Shown: positions 44,655-52,652 of the stretch, one piece after another
Layout: each line of letters opens with the position of its first letter
How positions within the stretch are numbered: position 1 is the first letter of the stretch
Source of the DNA: JAUIEH01 sp964483375
GTDB taxonomy: Bacteria; Pseudomonadota; Alphaproteobacteria; Caulobacterales; Maricaulaceae
Direction: 5' to 3'
DNA: 64,000 nucleotides
Assembly (NCBI GenBank): GCA_964483375.1
Contig: CAZABJ010000002.1
Coordinates: 110,487-174,486, forward strand
The notes under the pieces: model-generated
Told to the model about the DNA's origin: nothing
What the model saw: only the letters and a program-made list of their open reading frames with translations
The model's database searches: none
Position numbers and translations under genes: made by a program

Positions 44655-45550
44655 GAGGCGTCCTCTGTTATCCACGCGACAAGATCGTCGAACGGCATCC
44701 CGGCATGTCCGGCCTGTTCCGGCGCCAGGGACGTTTCCGTCATGCCGGGTTGGGTATTAACTTCAAGTAACGCCAAACGATCTTCGGCGGGATCGTAGCG
44801 AAAATCCGCCCGCGTCATGCCGCGGCACCCCAACGCCTCATGCGCTTTAAGCGCAGCGTCAAAGCAGCGCCGCTCCAATTCAGTGCTCACCTCTGCGGGC
44901 AGAATGTGCCGTGAGCCGCCCGCGGCGTATTTCGCGTCATAGTCATAAAACGCGGCGTCGGTGACGATCTCGGTCACCGCAAGCGGACGGTCGTGCAACA
45001 CCGTGACGGTCAGTTCCCGCCCTGGAATGAACTCCTCGACCAACAGCGCGTCGCCAAGCGTCCAGTCCTTCCCCGCCAGAACTTCGGGCGGCCGATTGTC
45101 GCCCTCCCGAACAATAAATACGCCCACGCTCGACCCTTGCGCGTTCGGCTTCACCACGTAAGGCGGGTCCATAGGATGGGCGGCGAGATCAGCACGCGGA
45201 ACGATCGCGCCTCGCGGCGTGTCCAAACCGGCCTGAGCGAAAAAGACCTTGGCCATGGTCTTGTCCATGGCTAGCGCTGAAGCGAGCACGCCTGAATGGG
45301 TGTAGGGCCGCTGGAAATACTCCAACACCCCCTGAACCCGACCGTCCTCGCCCCATTCCCCATGCAAGGCGTTGAAAACGACGTCGGGGTCCGCTGCGTG
45401 CAGCTGGGCGAGAAGGTGGGGCTCAGGGTCGACCTCGATGGCGTCGTAGCCTTTGCGGACCAGCGCTTGGGCGCAGGCGCGGCCGCTGACAAGCGACACT
45501 TCGCGCTCAGGGGAAAACCCGCCGAGAAGGACGGCGACGCGTTTGGACAT
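44642..45550 (-). CDS. ddl: D-alanine-D-alanine ligase
   Basis: A 302-aa ATP-grasp ligase that makes the D-Ala-D-Ala terminus of peptidoglycan stem peptides. N-terminal AVLLGGFSPEREVSLVSGRACAQAL, the HGEWGEDGRVQGVLEYFQRPYTHSG loop, PYVVKPNAQGSSVGVFIV (ATP-binding Lys) and EVNTQPGMTETSLAPEQA (metal-binding Glu/Asn) are all present. The usual neighbour in the dcw order is murB. Here a three-gene block including a retron lies between them. Confidence 0.97.
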   Translation of the reverse strand: MSKRVAVLLGGFSPEREVSLVSGRACAQALVRKGYDAIEVDPEPHLLAQLHAADPDVVFNALHGEWGEDGRVQGVLEYFQRPYTHSGVLASALAMDKTMAKVFFAQAGLDTPRGAIVPRADLAAHPMDPPYVVKPNAQGSSVGVFIVREGDNRPPEVLAGKDWTLGDALLVEEFIPGRELTVTVLHDRPLAVTEIVTDAAFYDYDAKYAAGGSRHILPAEVSTELERRCFDAALKAHEALGCRGMTRADFRYDPAEDRLALLEVNTQPGMTETSLAPEQAGHAGMPFDDLVAWITEDASCPR

Positions 45551-45650
45551 AGCGGAACCCTTGGGAGATCGATGCGAAAGGCCGCGCAGACTGCCGCGCG
45601 GCTGCGCGGACGCGCAAGGTCTTCGCCGGGCTCGGCTCCTGGCCGCTCTC

Positions 45651-46175
45651 CTAGAGGCGCCAGAGAAGGCCGCGCGCTATGGCGAACAACAAGAACACGC
45701 CGCTCGCCGCCCCGCCCAGCGCCGGCCAATCCCCGGCGGGCAAGCCAAGCACGGTGACGCCGCGCTGGAGTTCTGCGAGTTCCAAGTAACGGGTCGGCTG
45801 AGGTTGGCGGATAAAGCCGAGCGCGGGCGCGAGAAAACCGCCCATGCCGGTCAAGAAGGAAAGCCCCGCTCCCCATAGGAGAACGCGTCCCACCACGCTC
45901 CGCAGACGCCTGAGAAAACCGAGCAGGACCAGGAGCAGGCCTAAGCCGGCCGTCGCTGCGGCGAGCAGGTACAGGCGATCGAGCTCCCGCTGAACATAGA
46001 ACGTGTCGTGAAGCGCGGCGGGGGGCGCACCCTCAAGCGCGGCGTGCACCGGCGTTTCAATCCAGCCGCGTTCCACGGCGAGCACCCCAAGCGCGCCCAA
46101 ACCGCCGGCGAGCACGAGCCAAGCGCCAGGATTGAACGCGACGACCAAAACCAAGCGCAACAGAAACCGGCCCAT
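45651..46175 (-). CDS. Four-helix membrane protein, unknown
   Basis: A 174-aa protein with four hydrophobic helices (about residues 8-35, 65-90, 98-118 and 150-172). The turn between helices 1 and 2 has ALHDTFYVQRELDRLY, which recalls the HDTYYV motif of heme-copper oxidase subunit I. The rest of that family is absent, so I do not assign it. It lies 100 bp upstream of ddl, one base after the SH3 protein gene, and is probably translated with it. Confidence 0.6.
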   Translation of the reverse strand: MGRFLLRLVLVVAFNPGAWLVLAGGLGALGVLAVERGWIETPVHAALEGAPPAALHDTFYVQRELDRLYLLAAATAGLGLLLVLLGFLRRLRSVVGRVLLWGAGLSFLTGMGGFLAPALGFIRQPQPTRYLELAELQRGVTVLGLPAGDWPALGGAASGVFLLFAIARGLLWRL

Positions 46176-46176
46176 C

Positions 46177-46584
46177 TCACCCCGCGATCAGCGTGATCCA
46201 ATTTTGGTGCGCCCACCCCCAATTGCACGGTCCGACATAGGCGCGCGGTTCAGAAATCGGCGAACCCAGTCCGCAATCTTGGTCGGGGTTCCCTTCTTCG
46301 GGAAACGCCACCCCGACCCAGTCGCCGATCCGCGCGCACAAAACGACCAAATTCCGCTCATATAAAGCGGAGATCTGCGGATAGTCGGTTCCCGGGCCTG
46401 AGCGCACGGCGAGAAAGCCGTCGCCTTGCGGGTTGAGGCCGCGCACCTCGCCGACCGCGCCGCAGGCGTCGTAGTCAGGCTCTCCCCCGACGATCATGGG
46501 CACGGGTTTCGGCGCGGCGTCTTGGGCGCCTGCAATCGTCGTCGCAGCGAGCGCTGCGAGAACTCCGGCGAGCCAATGTCGCAT
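46177..46584 (-). CDS. Exported SH3-like domain protein
   Basis: A 135-aa protein. Signal peptide MRHWLAGVLAALAATTIAGA precedes QDA (residue 21). The core DGFLAVRSGPGTDYPQI (about residues 60-76) is the start of a bacterial SH3b domain, and VVLCARIGDWVGVAF continues it. Two Cys pairs (DYDACGAV and DQDCGLG...GPCNWG) suggest a disulfide in the periplasm. Such proteins often bind peptidoglycan peptides. ATG 46584 is preceded by AGAGGGGG. The gene is divergent from the retron, with 116 bp between its start and the ncRNA. Confidence 0.75.
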   Translation of the reverse strand: MRHWLAGVLAALAATTIAGAQDAAPKPVPMIVGGEPDYDACGAVGEVRGLNPQGDGFLAVRSGPGTDYPQISALYERNLVVLCARIGDWVGVAFPEEGNPDQDCGLGSPISEPRAYVGPCNWGWAHQNWITLIAG

Positions 46585-46664
46585 CTCTTCCCCCCTCTTC
46601 TGTTTTGGATTTGGCTCAACTTCAGCGCGCTGATGCGGCGGAAATCCGGCGAAAATGGGCGCGC

Positions 46665-46695
46665 TTGACATGTGGCCGCCGGACGCTCCGATATC
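46665..46695 (+). promoter_or_regulatory. Predicted retron promoter
   Basis: A perfect TTGACA (-35) lies at 46665-46670. The AT-richest following stretch is CGATATCA at 46689-46696, which gives a -10 of moderate quality (CGATAT with an 18-bp spacer, or GATATC with 19). Transcription would start near 46700-46702, exactly at the 5' end of the retron a1 repeat. Inferred from motif and position. Confidence 0.55.
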
Positions 46696-46700
46696 ACCCC

Positions 46701-46822
46701 TAAGGCGTCTCGTCCTTCTATGTCGGCGGCGTTCCGGCCGCCCGAAGAACCAACGTCCTTAAGCAGAGGGGTCTAAAGACCCCTCTGCTTTCCTCAAAGT
46801 ACGAGGGGCGAGACGCCGACTT
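46701..46822 (+). ncRNA. Retron msr-msd non-coding RNA
   Basis: The RNA is bounded by a 9-bp inverted repeat: a1 GGCGTCTCG at 46704-46712 and a2 CGAGACGCC at 46809-46817. Inside is an msr-type hairpin, GGCGGC (46725-46730)/GCCGCC (46737-46742) with loop GTTCCG. A long msd hairpin follows, AAGCAGAGGGGTCT (46761-46774)/AGACCCCTCTGCTT (46777-46790), 14 bp without mismatch and a two-base loop. CCTC/GAGG (46792-46795/46803-46806) makes a further small stem. a2 ends five bases before the RT start codon. The branching G cannot be fixed by eye; G46712 or G46722 are candidates. The expected reverse transcript covers roughly 46755-46808. Confidence 0.85.
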
Positions 46823-48484
46823 ATGACCGCAGAACCGCAACCGCCGGAAACCCAGCAGCCCCCGTCGGCTTTTGGCGAGAAACGATTGGAGACGGCGAAA
46901 GACGTCGCGCGTCTTTTGGGAACCAACGCCCGCCACCTCGCCCGCGTCCTCTACGAGTTTCCCGACGACCGCCGCTACGTTCGGTTTGAGATCCCAAAGC
47001 GCACGGGCGGGCTTCGCCAGATCGCCTCGCCCATCGGCGCTCTTCGGTATTGGCAGTATGAGCTCTTGCGCTCTCTCGAGCCCGCGCTTGAGGTGCACCC
47101 AAACGCTCATGGGTTCCTTCCCGGACGCTCGATCGTATCCAACGCCGCCCCGCATGCGGGCGCGAAATGGGTGTTGAACGTCGACCTGGCGGACTTCTTC
47201 CCGAGCATCAATTTCGGCCGCATACGCGGGCTTTTCATGGCGCGGCCGTTCCATTGCGGCGAAAGCGCCGCCACGGTGCTCGCCCAGATCTGCACGTTCG
47301 AAAACGGCCTGCCGCAAGGCGCCCCCACCTCGCCGGTGCTTTCAAACTACATCGCCTCCGCGCTGGACCGGCGACTTAGGCGGCTGGCGACCAAACATAA
47401 GCTCGAATACACCCGCTACGCCGACGACATCACCTTCTCCAGCCGCGCGGGCGTGTTCCCGATTGCGGTCGCCATACGCGCCCATGAGGGCGGGGCGGCC
47501 TACGCCGTCGAACCCGGCGAGGGCCTGGTTCGCGCGATCGGCGCGAGCGGCTTTGAGATCAATCCCAAGAAGGTGCGGCTGCAAGGCCGCGGGGTGCGCC
47601 AATCGGTGACGGGACTGACGGTGAACGTCCGCCCCACTGTCGACCGCAAGCGCCTGCGTCGGCTGCGCGCGATGATCCACTCTTGGTCGACCCACGGGCT
47701 TGAAGCCGCGGCGGCGCGCCATTTCGCCCGCAGGCCCGGGGCGGGCGAGGATCCAGGCTGGGCGTTCCGCAATCGCGTTTACGGCCATCTTTCTTTTCTG
47801 GGGATGGCGCGCGGCAGGGACGACGCGACCTATCTGAAGTTTTGCGCGGACCTTCTGAAAGCCGATCCCAATCCGCCGCCGTTTCTCCGCCGATTGGTCT
47901 TTCGCGGCGATGACTATGAGGTGTTCCTCAACCATGGCAGCGAAGACAAAGAGGCGATCGCTCGGCCCATTTATCTCGCCTGCGAACGCCTAGGCCTCAA
48001 AGCGTTTTTGGACGCCACGGGGCTGGTGCTTGGTGACGAGTACACCGACAAGATCCAAGTGGCGTTGCAGGCCGCGCCCGTGTTTCTGGCCGTCATCTCC
48101 CCGCGGTCGCTTGAAAAACACTACGCCCGCAAAGAAATCGACGCCGCGCTCGTCCGCGAGGACCGCAAGCTCGCCACGATCATTCCGCTTCTGGTGGACA
48201 AGCCTGACCTCACCGTCCTGCCGTTCCTCGATAATCGCCACGCGCTGTTTTGGGACGGGGACGCCGATAAAGTGGCGCGCGCGCTCTACCGCGCCGTCCG
48301 CGGCGAGGACCCGCCGCTTTACGCCGACCATCCGGCGCCGCCGCTTCCTGGCGTGACCGCAGCTGTTCCCGTCGCGCCGACCTCGGTCCCGCAGACGCCA
48401 GAGACGCCCACGGACCCAGACGAACCGCCCGACCCTCCGCCTTCGGGCGGCTTGTTGGGCGGGCTCTTCAAAAAGAAACGGTGA
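46823..48484 (+). CDS. Retron reverse transcriptase fused to a TIR effector domain
   Basis: A 553-aa fusion. RT domain residues ~20-345: motif A NVDLADFFPSI (Asp121), motif B GLPQGAPTSPVLSN (163-175), the catalytic YADD at 199-202, and the retron hallmarks NAxxH (NAAPH, 107-111) and VTG (262-264). TIR domain ~364-490: YEVFLNHGSEDKE (365-377), FLDATGLVLGDEY (395-407), FLAVISPRSL (421-430), and YARKEIDAAL with Glu438 as candidate NADase residue. A Pro-rich tail (~500-540) ends in GGLLGGLFKKKR. RT-TIR retrons act in anti-phage abortive defence, probably by NAD+ depletion. It sits between ddl and murB, on the opposite strand. The only good Shine-Dalgarno, GAGGGG at 46803-46808, lies inside the ncRNA. 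Confidence 0.93.
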   Translation: MTAEPQPPETQQPPSAFGEKRLETAKDVARLLGTNARHLARVLYEFPDDRRYVRFEIPKRTGGLRQIASPIGALRYWQYELLRSLEPALEVHPNAHGFLPGRSIVSNAAPHAGAKWVLNVDLADFFPSINFGRIRGLFMARPFHCGESAATVLAQICTFENGLPQGAPTSPVLSNYIASALDRRLRRLATKHKLEYTRYADDITFSSRAGVFPIAVAIRAHEGGAAYAVEPGEGLVRAIGASGFEINPKKVRLQGRGVRQSVTGLTVNVRPTVDRKRLRRLRAMIHSWSTHGLEAAAARHFARRPGAGEDPGWAFRNRVYGHLSFLGMARGRDDATYLKFCADLLKADPNPPPFLRRLVFRGDDYEVFLNHGSEDKEAIARPIYLACERLGLKAFLDATGLVLGDEYTDKIQVALQAAPVFLAVISPRSLEKHYARKEIDAALVREDRKLATIIPLLVDKPDLTVLPFLDNRHALFWDGDADKVARALYRAVRGEDPPLYADHPAPPLPGVTAAVPVAPTSVPQTPETPTDPDEPPDPPPSGGLLGGLFKKKR

Positions 48485-48609
48485 TGCTGACGGGCTGGGC
48501 GCGAGCGCGCCTGGCGCCCGCGCGGTTGCGCGATTGGCGCGGGCCTCAGCACCCTAGCCGGACGTTTTACCGCCAGGACATGGCATGGATCCGGGGCGAA
48601 CCGTGACGC

Positions 48610-49572
48610 CTAAGCGCTTAGACGCGCGGCTTCCTCCGGCGTCACGCCAAGGCGCTTGATCTCCCAGTGGAGGTCGACCCCGGAGGTCTCACGCACCCGC
48701 CGGCGGACTTCCTCCCCCAGCGCCTCCAAATCCGCGGCCGTCGCGTCGCCGGCGTTGATCATGAAATTGCAGTGCTTATCCGACATTTGCGCTCCGCCTA
48801 CGCGCAACCCGCGCCCGCCCGCCGCATCGATGAGCGCCCAGGCGCGCCGCTGGTCCGGCGTTCCGGGCGGGTCGGGGTTCTTGAACGTGGAGCCGCCGGT
48901 TTTTTCCCGAATGGGTTGGCTTTCCTCCCGCTTCGCCCTGATCGCGTCGATGCGGGCGTGGATGGCCGCGGGCTGGTCGGCCCGACCTTCGAAGGTCGCC
49001 TCCACAAAAATCCAATCGGCTGGCGCAAGTGAGGTCCGATAGCTATGGCCGAGATCGGCGGGGGCGGCGACGAAGATCCGGCCCGACCGATCGACCGCAC
49101 GGGCGCTGGCGAGCGCGTCCTTGGTCTCCGCGCCGTAACAGCCTGCGTTCATGCGCACCGCGCCGCCGATCGCGCCAGGCACGCCTGACAAAAACTCCAA
49201 TCCAGCCACCCCGGCGTCAGCCGCACTGAGCGCGACTTTCTTATCGAGCGCGGCGGCGCCGGCTTTCACCAAGCCGCCGTCAATGGCGATGCGGCCGAAG
49301 CTCGGTCCCAGACGGAGCACCACCCCGGGCACGCCGCCGTCGCGCACGATGACGTTGGACGCCGCCCCAAGCGTGGTCACAGGCACGCTGGGGTCCGTAG
49401 CAGCCAGAAATTCGCACAAGGCTTCGAGGTCATCAGGAATGAACAGCGCTTGCGCCGGGCCGCCGACCCGAAACCAGGTGAACGGCGCAAGGCTCGCGTT
49501 CTCAATCAGCTTGCCGCGCGTCGGACCGAGCCGATCCGCGAGCGACGGGTAAGCGGTTGCGATGACGGTCAT
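48610..49572 (-). CDS. murB: UDP-N-acetylenolpyruvoylglucosamine reductase MurB
   Basis: A 320-aa flavoenzyme of peptidoglycan precursor synthesis (type II MurB). FAD-binding segments are APFTWFRVGGPAQALF and VTTLGAASNVIVRDGGVPGVVLRLG. GLEFLSGVPGAIGGAVRMNAGCYG, the catalytic GSTFKNP (Ser in the proton-donor role) and the C-terminal MSDKHCNFMINAGDATAADLEALGE are intact. I use ATG 49572; the frame remains open much further upstream (to 50775), but that extension lies under the TonB receptor gene and is a shadow. The 125-bp gap to the retron stop holds GC-rich inverted repeats without a T tract. Confidence 0.96.
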   Translation of the reverse strand: MTVIATAYPSLADRLGPTRGKLIENASLAPFTWFRVGGPAQALFIPDDLEALCEFLAATDPSVPVTTLGAASNVIVRDGGVPGVVLRLGPSFGRIAIDGGLVKAGAAALDKKVALSAADAGVAGLEFLSGVPGAIGGAVRMNAGCYGAETKDALASARAVDRSGRIFVAAPADLGHSYRTSLAPADWIFVEATFEGRADQPAAIHARIDAIRAKREESQPIREKTGGSTFKNPDPPGTPDQRRAWALIDAAGGRGLRVGGAQMSDKHCNFMINAGDATAADLEALGEEVRRRVRETSGVDLHWEIKRLGVTPEEAARLSA

Positions 49573-49649
49573 GGGTCGCACCCTAGCGCATGTCGGCTGC
49601 AGGCGAAGCGCCCAGCGCGCCCCTATGGCGCCCAATCCACGGGTCGGCG

Positions 49650-49667
49650 GCGTCATCGTTCTGTCAC
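49650..49667 (+). promoter_or_regulatory. Putative PhoB box before the TonB receptor-phytase genes
   Basis: GCGTCAT (49650-49656), four bases CGTT, then CTGTCAC (49661-49667). This fits the 11-bp-period Pho box (CTGTCAT-N4-CTGTCAC), with two mismatches in the first half and none that are serious in the second. It lies 89 bp before the receptor ATG. The downstream phytase gives it a functional rationale. PhoB binding is inferred. Confidence 0.55.
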
Positions 49668-49755
49668 AGAAATGAAACGGGCGTGTTGCAGACAGGTGAT
49701 ACCCGCCCCTCTTCAGATGACTGCGCGCGCTGGGACCGCGCCTGGAGGGGTGACC

Positions 49756-52578
49756 ATGAAATCCACATTGAAAACAAACGTGTCGCTGGCGGCGCTGACC
49801 GGCGCGTTGGCTCTCGGGGGCGCGGCGAGCGCGGGCGACTTGTCCGGCCGGGTGTCGTCCCTGGAATTGGCCTCCTCGCTTGAAGGGGCGGTGGTGCGCG
49901 TGCAGGAGCTCGGCCGCGAAACCAGCACCGATCGCGAAGGCCGCTACCGCTTCACCGATTTGCCGGCCGGCGACTACACCGTGGTCGTCAGCTATTTGGG
50001 CGCCGGCTCCGAAACCGGTTCGGCGAGCGTGCCCGCCGTCGGCGAAGCCTCTCTCGATTTCACGGTGGGCTCGGTGGAGCAAATCGTCGTCACCGGTCAG
50101 CGCGGCCAACTGTTTGACGCGCTGAACCAGCGTCGCGCGGCCACCAATCTCATCGACGTCATCTCCTCCGACGCCATCGGTCAGTTCCCCGACCAGAACG
50201 TGTCTGAAGCCGCCCGCCGCGTGGCCGGCGTGTCGGTCGAGAACGACCAAGGCGAAGGCCGCTTCATCGTCATTCGCGGCCTCGACCCGAACCTCAACGC
50301 CTCCAACATCAACGGCGTCCGCATCCCCGCCCCGGAAAACGACATCCGGGCCGTCGCCCTCGATGTGATCGACTCCGAGGTGCTCGAAGGCATCATCGTC
50401 ACCCGCTCGCTGACGCCGGACCAAGACGGCGACGCCATCGGCGGCACCATCGACATCCGCACCACCTCCGCCTTCGACCGCGACGGCTTCTTCCTCTCCG
50501 CCAACGCCGCGGGTTCGTATAACGAAGCCAGCGACCGCATCGGTCCGCGGGTGGGCGTACGCGCGTCCAACGTCTTCATGGATGGGCGGCTGGGCCTCGC
50601 CGGCGCGCTCTCCTATCGCGAGCGCACCTTCGCCACCGAAAACGTCGAAGCCGAAAACTGGAACATTGAGAACGGCGAGCTGTGGCCCGACGACCTGGAG
50701 CTGCGCGACTATCTGGTTACGCGCACGCGGCTCAACGCCTCGTTCAACGCCGACTTCCGCCCGAACGCGAACCACGACCTCTACTTCCGCACGCTGTTCA
50801 GCGAGTTCGAAGACCAGGAATATCGTCGCCGCGCCGTCTTCGACTTCAGCGACGCCGACATCGTTTCAGCGGCTGACGGCGTTGTGACGTTCTCCGGCGG
50901 ACCGAACCCGGACCCCGACGAAGATCCGTTCGTCATCGGCGTGGAGCGCGACTCTAAAGATCGCCTTGAGACCCAGACGATCTGGTCAATCCAAACCGGC
51001 GGCGAAAGCCGGTTCGGTCCCTGGACGGCCAACTATCTCGCTGCGTATTCCCATGCCGAGGAAGACGAGCCGAACTCGATCGACACGGTGGATTTCGTCG
51101 CCGACTTCGAAGACCTCGAGCGCCTTGGCCTCAACACCTCCAACGCCACCCGCCCGCTTCTGGTGCGCGACGTCGCCAGCGTGATCGGCCTTGACGACCC
51201 GGAAAACTTCGAACTCGACGAGTGGACGTTCATCGACGGCATCACCGAAGATGAAGAGTTCACCCTCCGCGGCGACTTGCGCCGGGACTTCTTCTTTGAC
51301 GGGTACGAGACCTTCGTCCAAGGCGGCTTCTCTTATCGCGACCGCGAAAAGTTCTACACGGTCGACGAATTCGTGTTCGCTGGCGACGGTCGCTCGTTGA
51401 CCGGGTTCCAAGACGCCGACATCGACTATCCGCTCGACGTCTACGGACCGTTCGTGTCCGCGTCGCTGGTGCGCCAGTTCTTCAACGCCAATCGCCCAGC
51501 GATCGAAGCTGAAATCGAAGGCGAAGACACCATCGTCGCCTCAACCGCCAGCGACTACGAAGCCGACGAGACCATCACCGCCGGCTATATCATGGGCGGG
51601 TTCGACTCCGACCGTTGGTCCGTGATCGCCGGCGTTCGGATCGAGGACACCGACTTCACCGCGCGCACTGACCAGGTGTTCATCGGCGGAGACGAAAACA
51701 CCTTCACCGTCGGCGACCTGACCTTCGACACCGAGGTTTCGCTTCTTCCGGTCACGCTTGAGGAGGACTACACCGACGTCTTGCCCAGCGTGAACGTTCG
51801 CTACGAATTGGCCGACGACCTGTTCTTGCGTGGCGCTTACTACCGGGCCATCGCGCGTCCGACCTTCGAACAAATCGTGCCGCGCGCGGAGTTTGAAGAC
51901 GACGAAGGCGAAGGCGGCAACCCCGACCTCGAACGCCAGCAGGCCGACAACTTCGACCTCGGCGTCGAGTGGTACTTGGGCGAAGGCGGCATCTTGTCCG
52001 CGGGCCTGTTCTACAAAGACATCGAGGACTTCATCGCCCCCGTCGCTCTTGAGGACGTCGACTTCCAAGGCATCGCGTTCAGCGAACTTGAGACGTTTAT
52101 CAATCTCGACGACAGCGACCTGTTCGGTCTCGAGCTGAACTATCAGCAAGCGCTGACCATGCTGCCTGCGCCGTGGGACGACATCATCGTCGGCGCGAAC
52201 GTCACCTTCTTGGACGGCACGAGCACCCTGGCCGACGGTCGGGAAATCGACCTTCCGAAGCTGTCCGACATGCTCGCCAACCTGGTGCTCGGCTACCAGA
52301 ACGAGTTCCTCGATCTGCGCCTGTCCTATGCGTATCGCAGCGAGTATCTTGATGAGATCGGCGGCGATGAAGAAACCGATCGTTACGTTGATGAGAACGG
52401 CCAACTGGACTTCACCGCCCGCTGGGACGTGAACGACAATTGGCGTTTGTTCACGGAGATCTCCAACATCACCGACGAACCGTTCTTGGCTTACGCCAAT
52501 GTGGGCGGCCGCCGCGCTCTGCTGCAGTATGAAGAGTACGGCACCACCTACACCTTCGGCTTGCGCTACAACTACTAA
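49756..52578 (+). CDS. TonB-dependent outer-membrane receptor (phytate-linked, predicted)
   Basis: A 940-aa receptor. The signal peptide is residues 1-26 (ending AASAGD). A carboxypeptidase-regulatory-like domain follows (~27-100, GRVSSLELASSLEGAVVRVQE ... GRYRFTDLPAGDYTVVVSY, split for naming), then the TonB box/plug region (EQIVVTGQRGQ at ~112, NVSEAARRVAGVSVEN, FIVIRGLDPNLN). The 22-stranded barrel continues to the C-terminal aromatic end YTFGLRYNY. This is the TonB-dependent receptor type with an N-terminal Ig-like domain common in Caulobacterales. Its partner, 75 bp downstream, is a phytase, so phytate or inositol phosphate uptake is the likely job. Confidence 0.93.
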   Translation: MKSTLKTNVSLAALTGALALGGAASAGDLSGRVSSLELASSLEGAVVRVQELGRETSTDREGRYRFTDLPAGDYTVVVSYLGAGSETGSASVPAVGEASLDFTVGSVEQIVVTGQRGQLFDALNQRRAATNLIDVISSDAIGQFPDQNVSEAARRVAGVSVENDQGEGRFIVIRGLDPNLNASNINGVRIPAPENDIRAVALDVIDSEVLEGIIVTRSLTPDQDGDAIGGTIDIRTTSAFDRDGFFLSANAAGSYNEASDRIGPRVGVRASNVFMDGRLGLAGALSYRERTFATENVEAENWNIENGELWPDDLELRDYLVTRTRLNASFNADFRPNANHDLYFRTLFSEFEDQEYRRRAVFDFSDADIVSAADGVVTFSGGPNPDPDEDPFVIGVERDSKDRLETQTIWSIQTGGESRFGPWTANYLAAYSHAEEDEPNSIDTVDFVADFEDLERLGLNTSNATRPLLVRDVASVIGLDDPENFELDEWTFIDGITEDEEFTLRGDLRRDFFFDGYETFVQGGFSYRDREKFYTVDEFVFAGDGRSLTGFQDADIDYPLDVYGPFVSASLVRQFFNANRPAIEAEIEGEDTIVASTASDYEADETITAGYIMGGFDSDRWSVIAGVRIEDTDFTARTDQVFIGGDENTFTVGDLTFDTEVSLLPVTLEEDYTDVLPSVNVRYELADDLFLRGAYYRAIARPTFEQIVPRAEFEDDEGEGGNPDLERQQADNFDLGVEWYLGEGGILSAGLFYKDIEDFIAPVALEDVDFQGIAFSELETFINLDDSDLFGLELNYQQALTMLPAPWDDIIVGANVTFLDGTSTLADGREIDLPKLSDMLANLVLGYQNEFLDLRLSYAYRSEYLDEIGGDEETDRYVDENGQLDFTARWDVNDNWRLFTEISNITDEPFLAYANVGGRRALLQYEEYGTTYTFGLRYNY

Positions 52579-52593
52579 GCGCCGCTGAAATCG

Positions 52594-52630
52594 GGGGTCG
52601 GCGCGCCCTGCGCCGACCCCATTTTCTTTC
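52594..52630 (+). terminator. Strong hairpin between receptor and phytase genes
   Basis: GGGGTCGGCGC (52594-52604) and GCGCCGACCCC (52610-52620) are a perfect 11-bp stem with a five-base loop, followed by ATTTTCTTTC. It has the form of an intrinsic terminator, yet the phytase starts only 23 bp later. It may act as a partial terminator that sets phytase below receptor expression, or the phytase may have its own promoter. Confidence 0.6.
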
Positions 52631-52652
52631 AAGCGAATTTTGAGACCCCATC

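Noticed and set aside
46761..46790. The perfect 14-bp hairpin as a transcription terminator
   Set aside because: It lacks a T tract (followed by TCCTCAAAG), no gene ends before it on this strand, and it sits between a1/a2 repeats directly before a retron RT, so msd is the better reading.
46678..48564. GCCGGACG direct repeats as proof of an attachment site
   Set aside because: Eight bases in GC-rich DNA can match by chance; there is no integrase. Kept only as a weak hint in the insertion finding.
49573..50775. N-terminal extension of murB reaching to 50775
   Set aside because: MurB similarity begins at the ATG at 49572; the extension runs under the signal peptide and plug of the TonB receptor.
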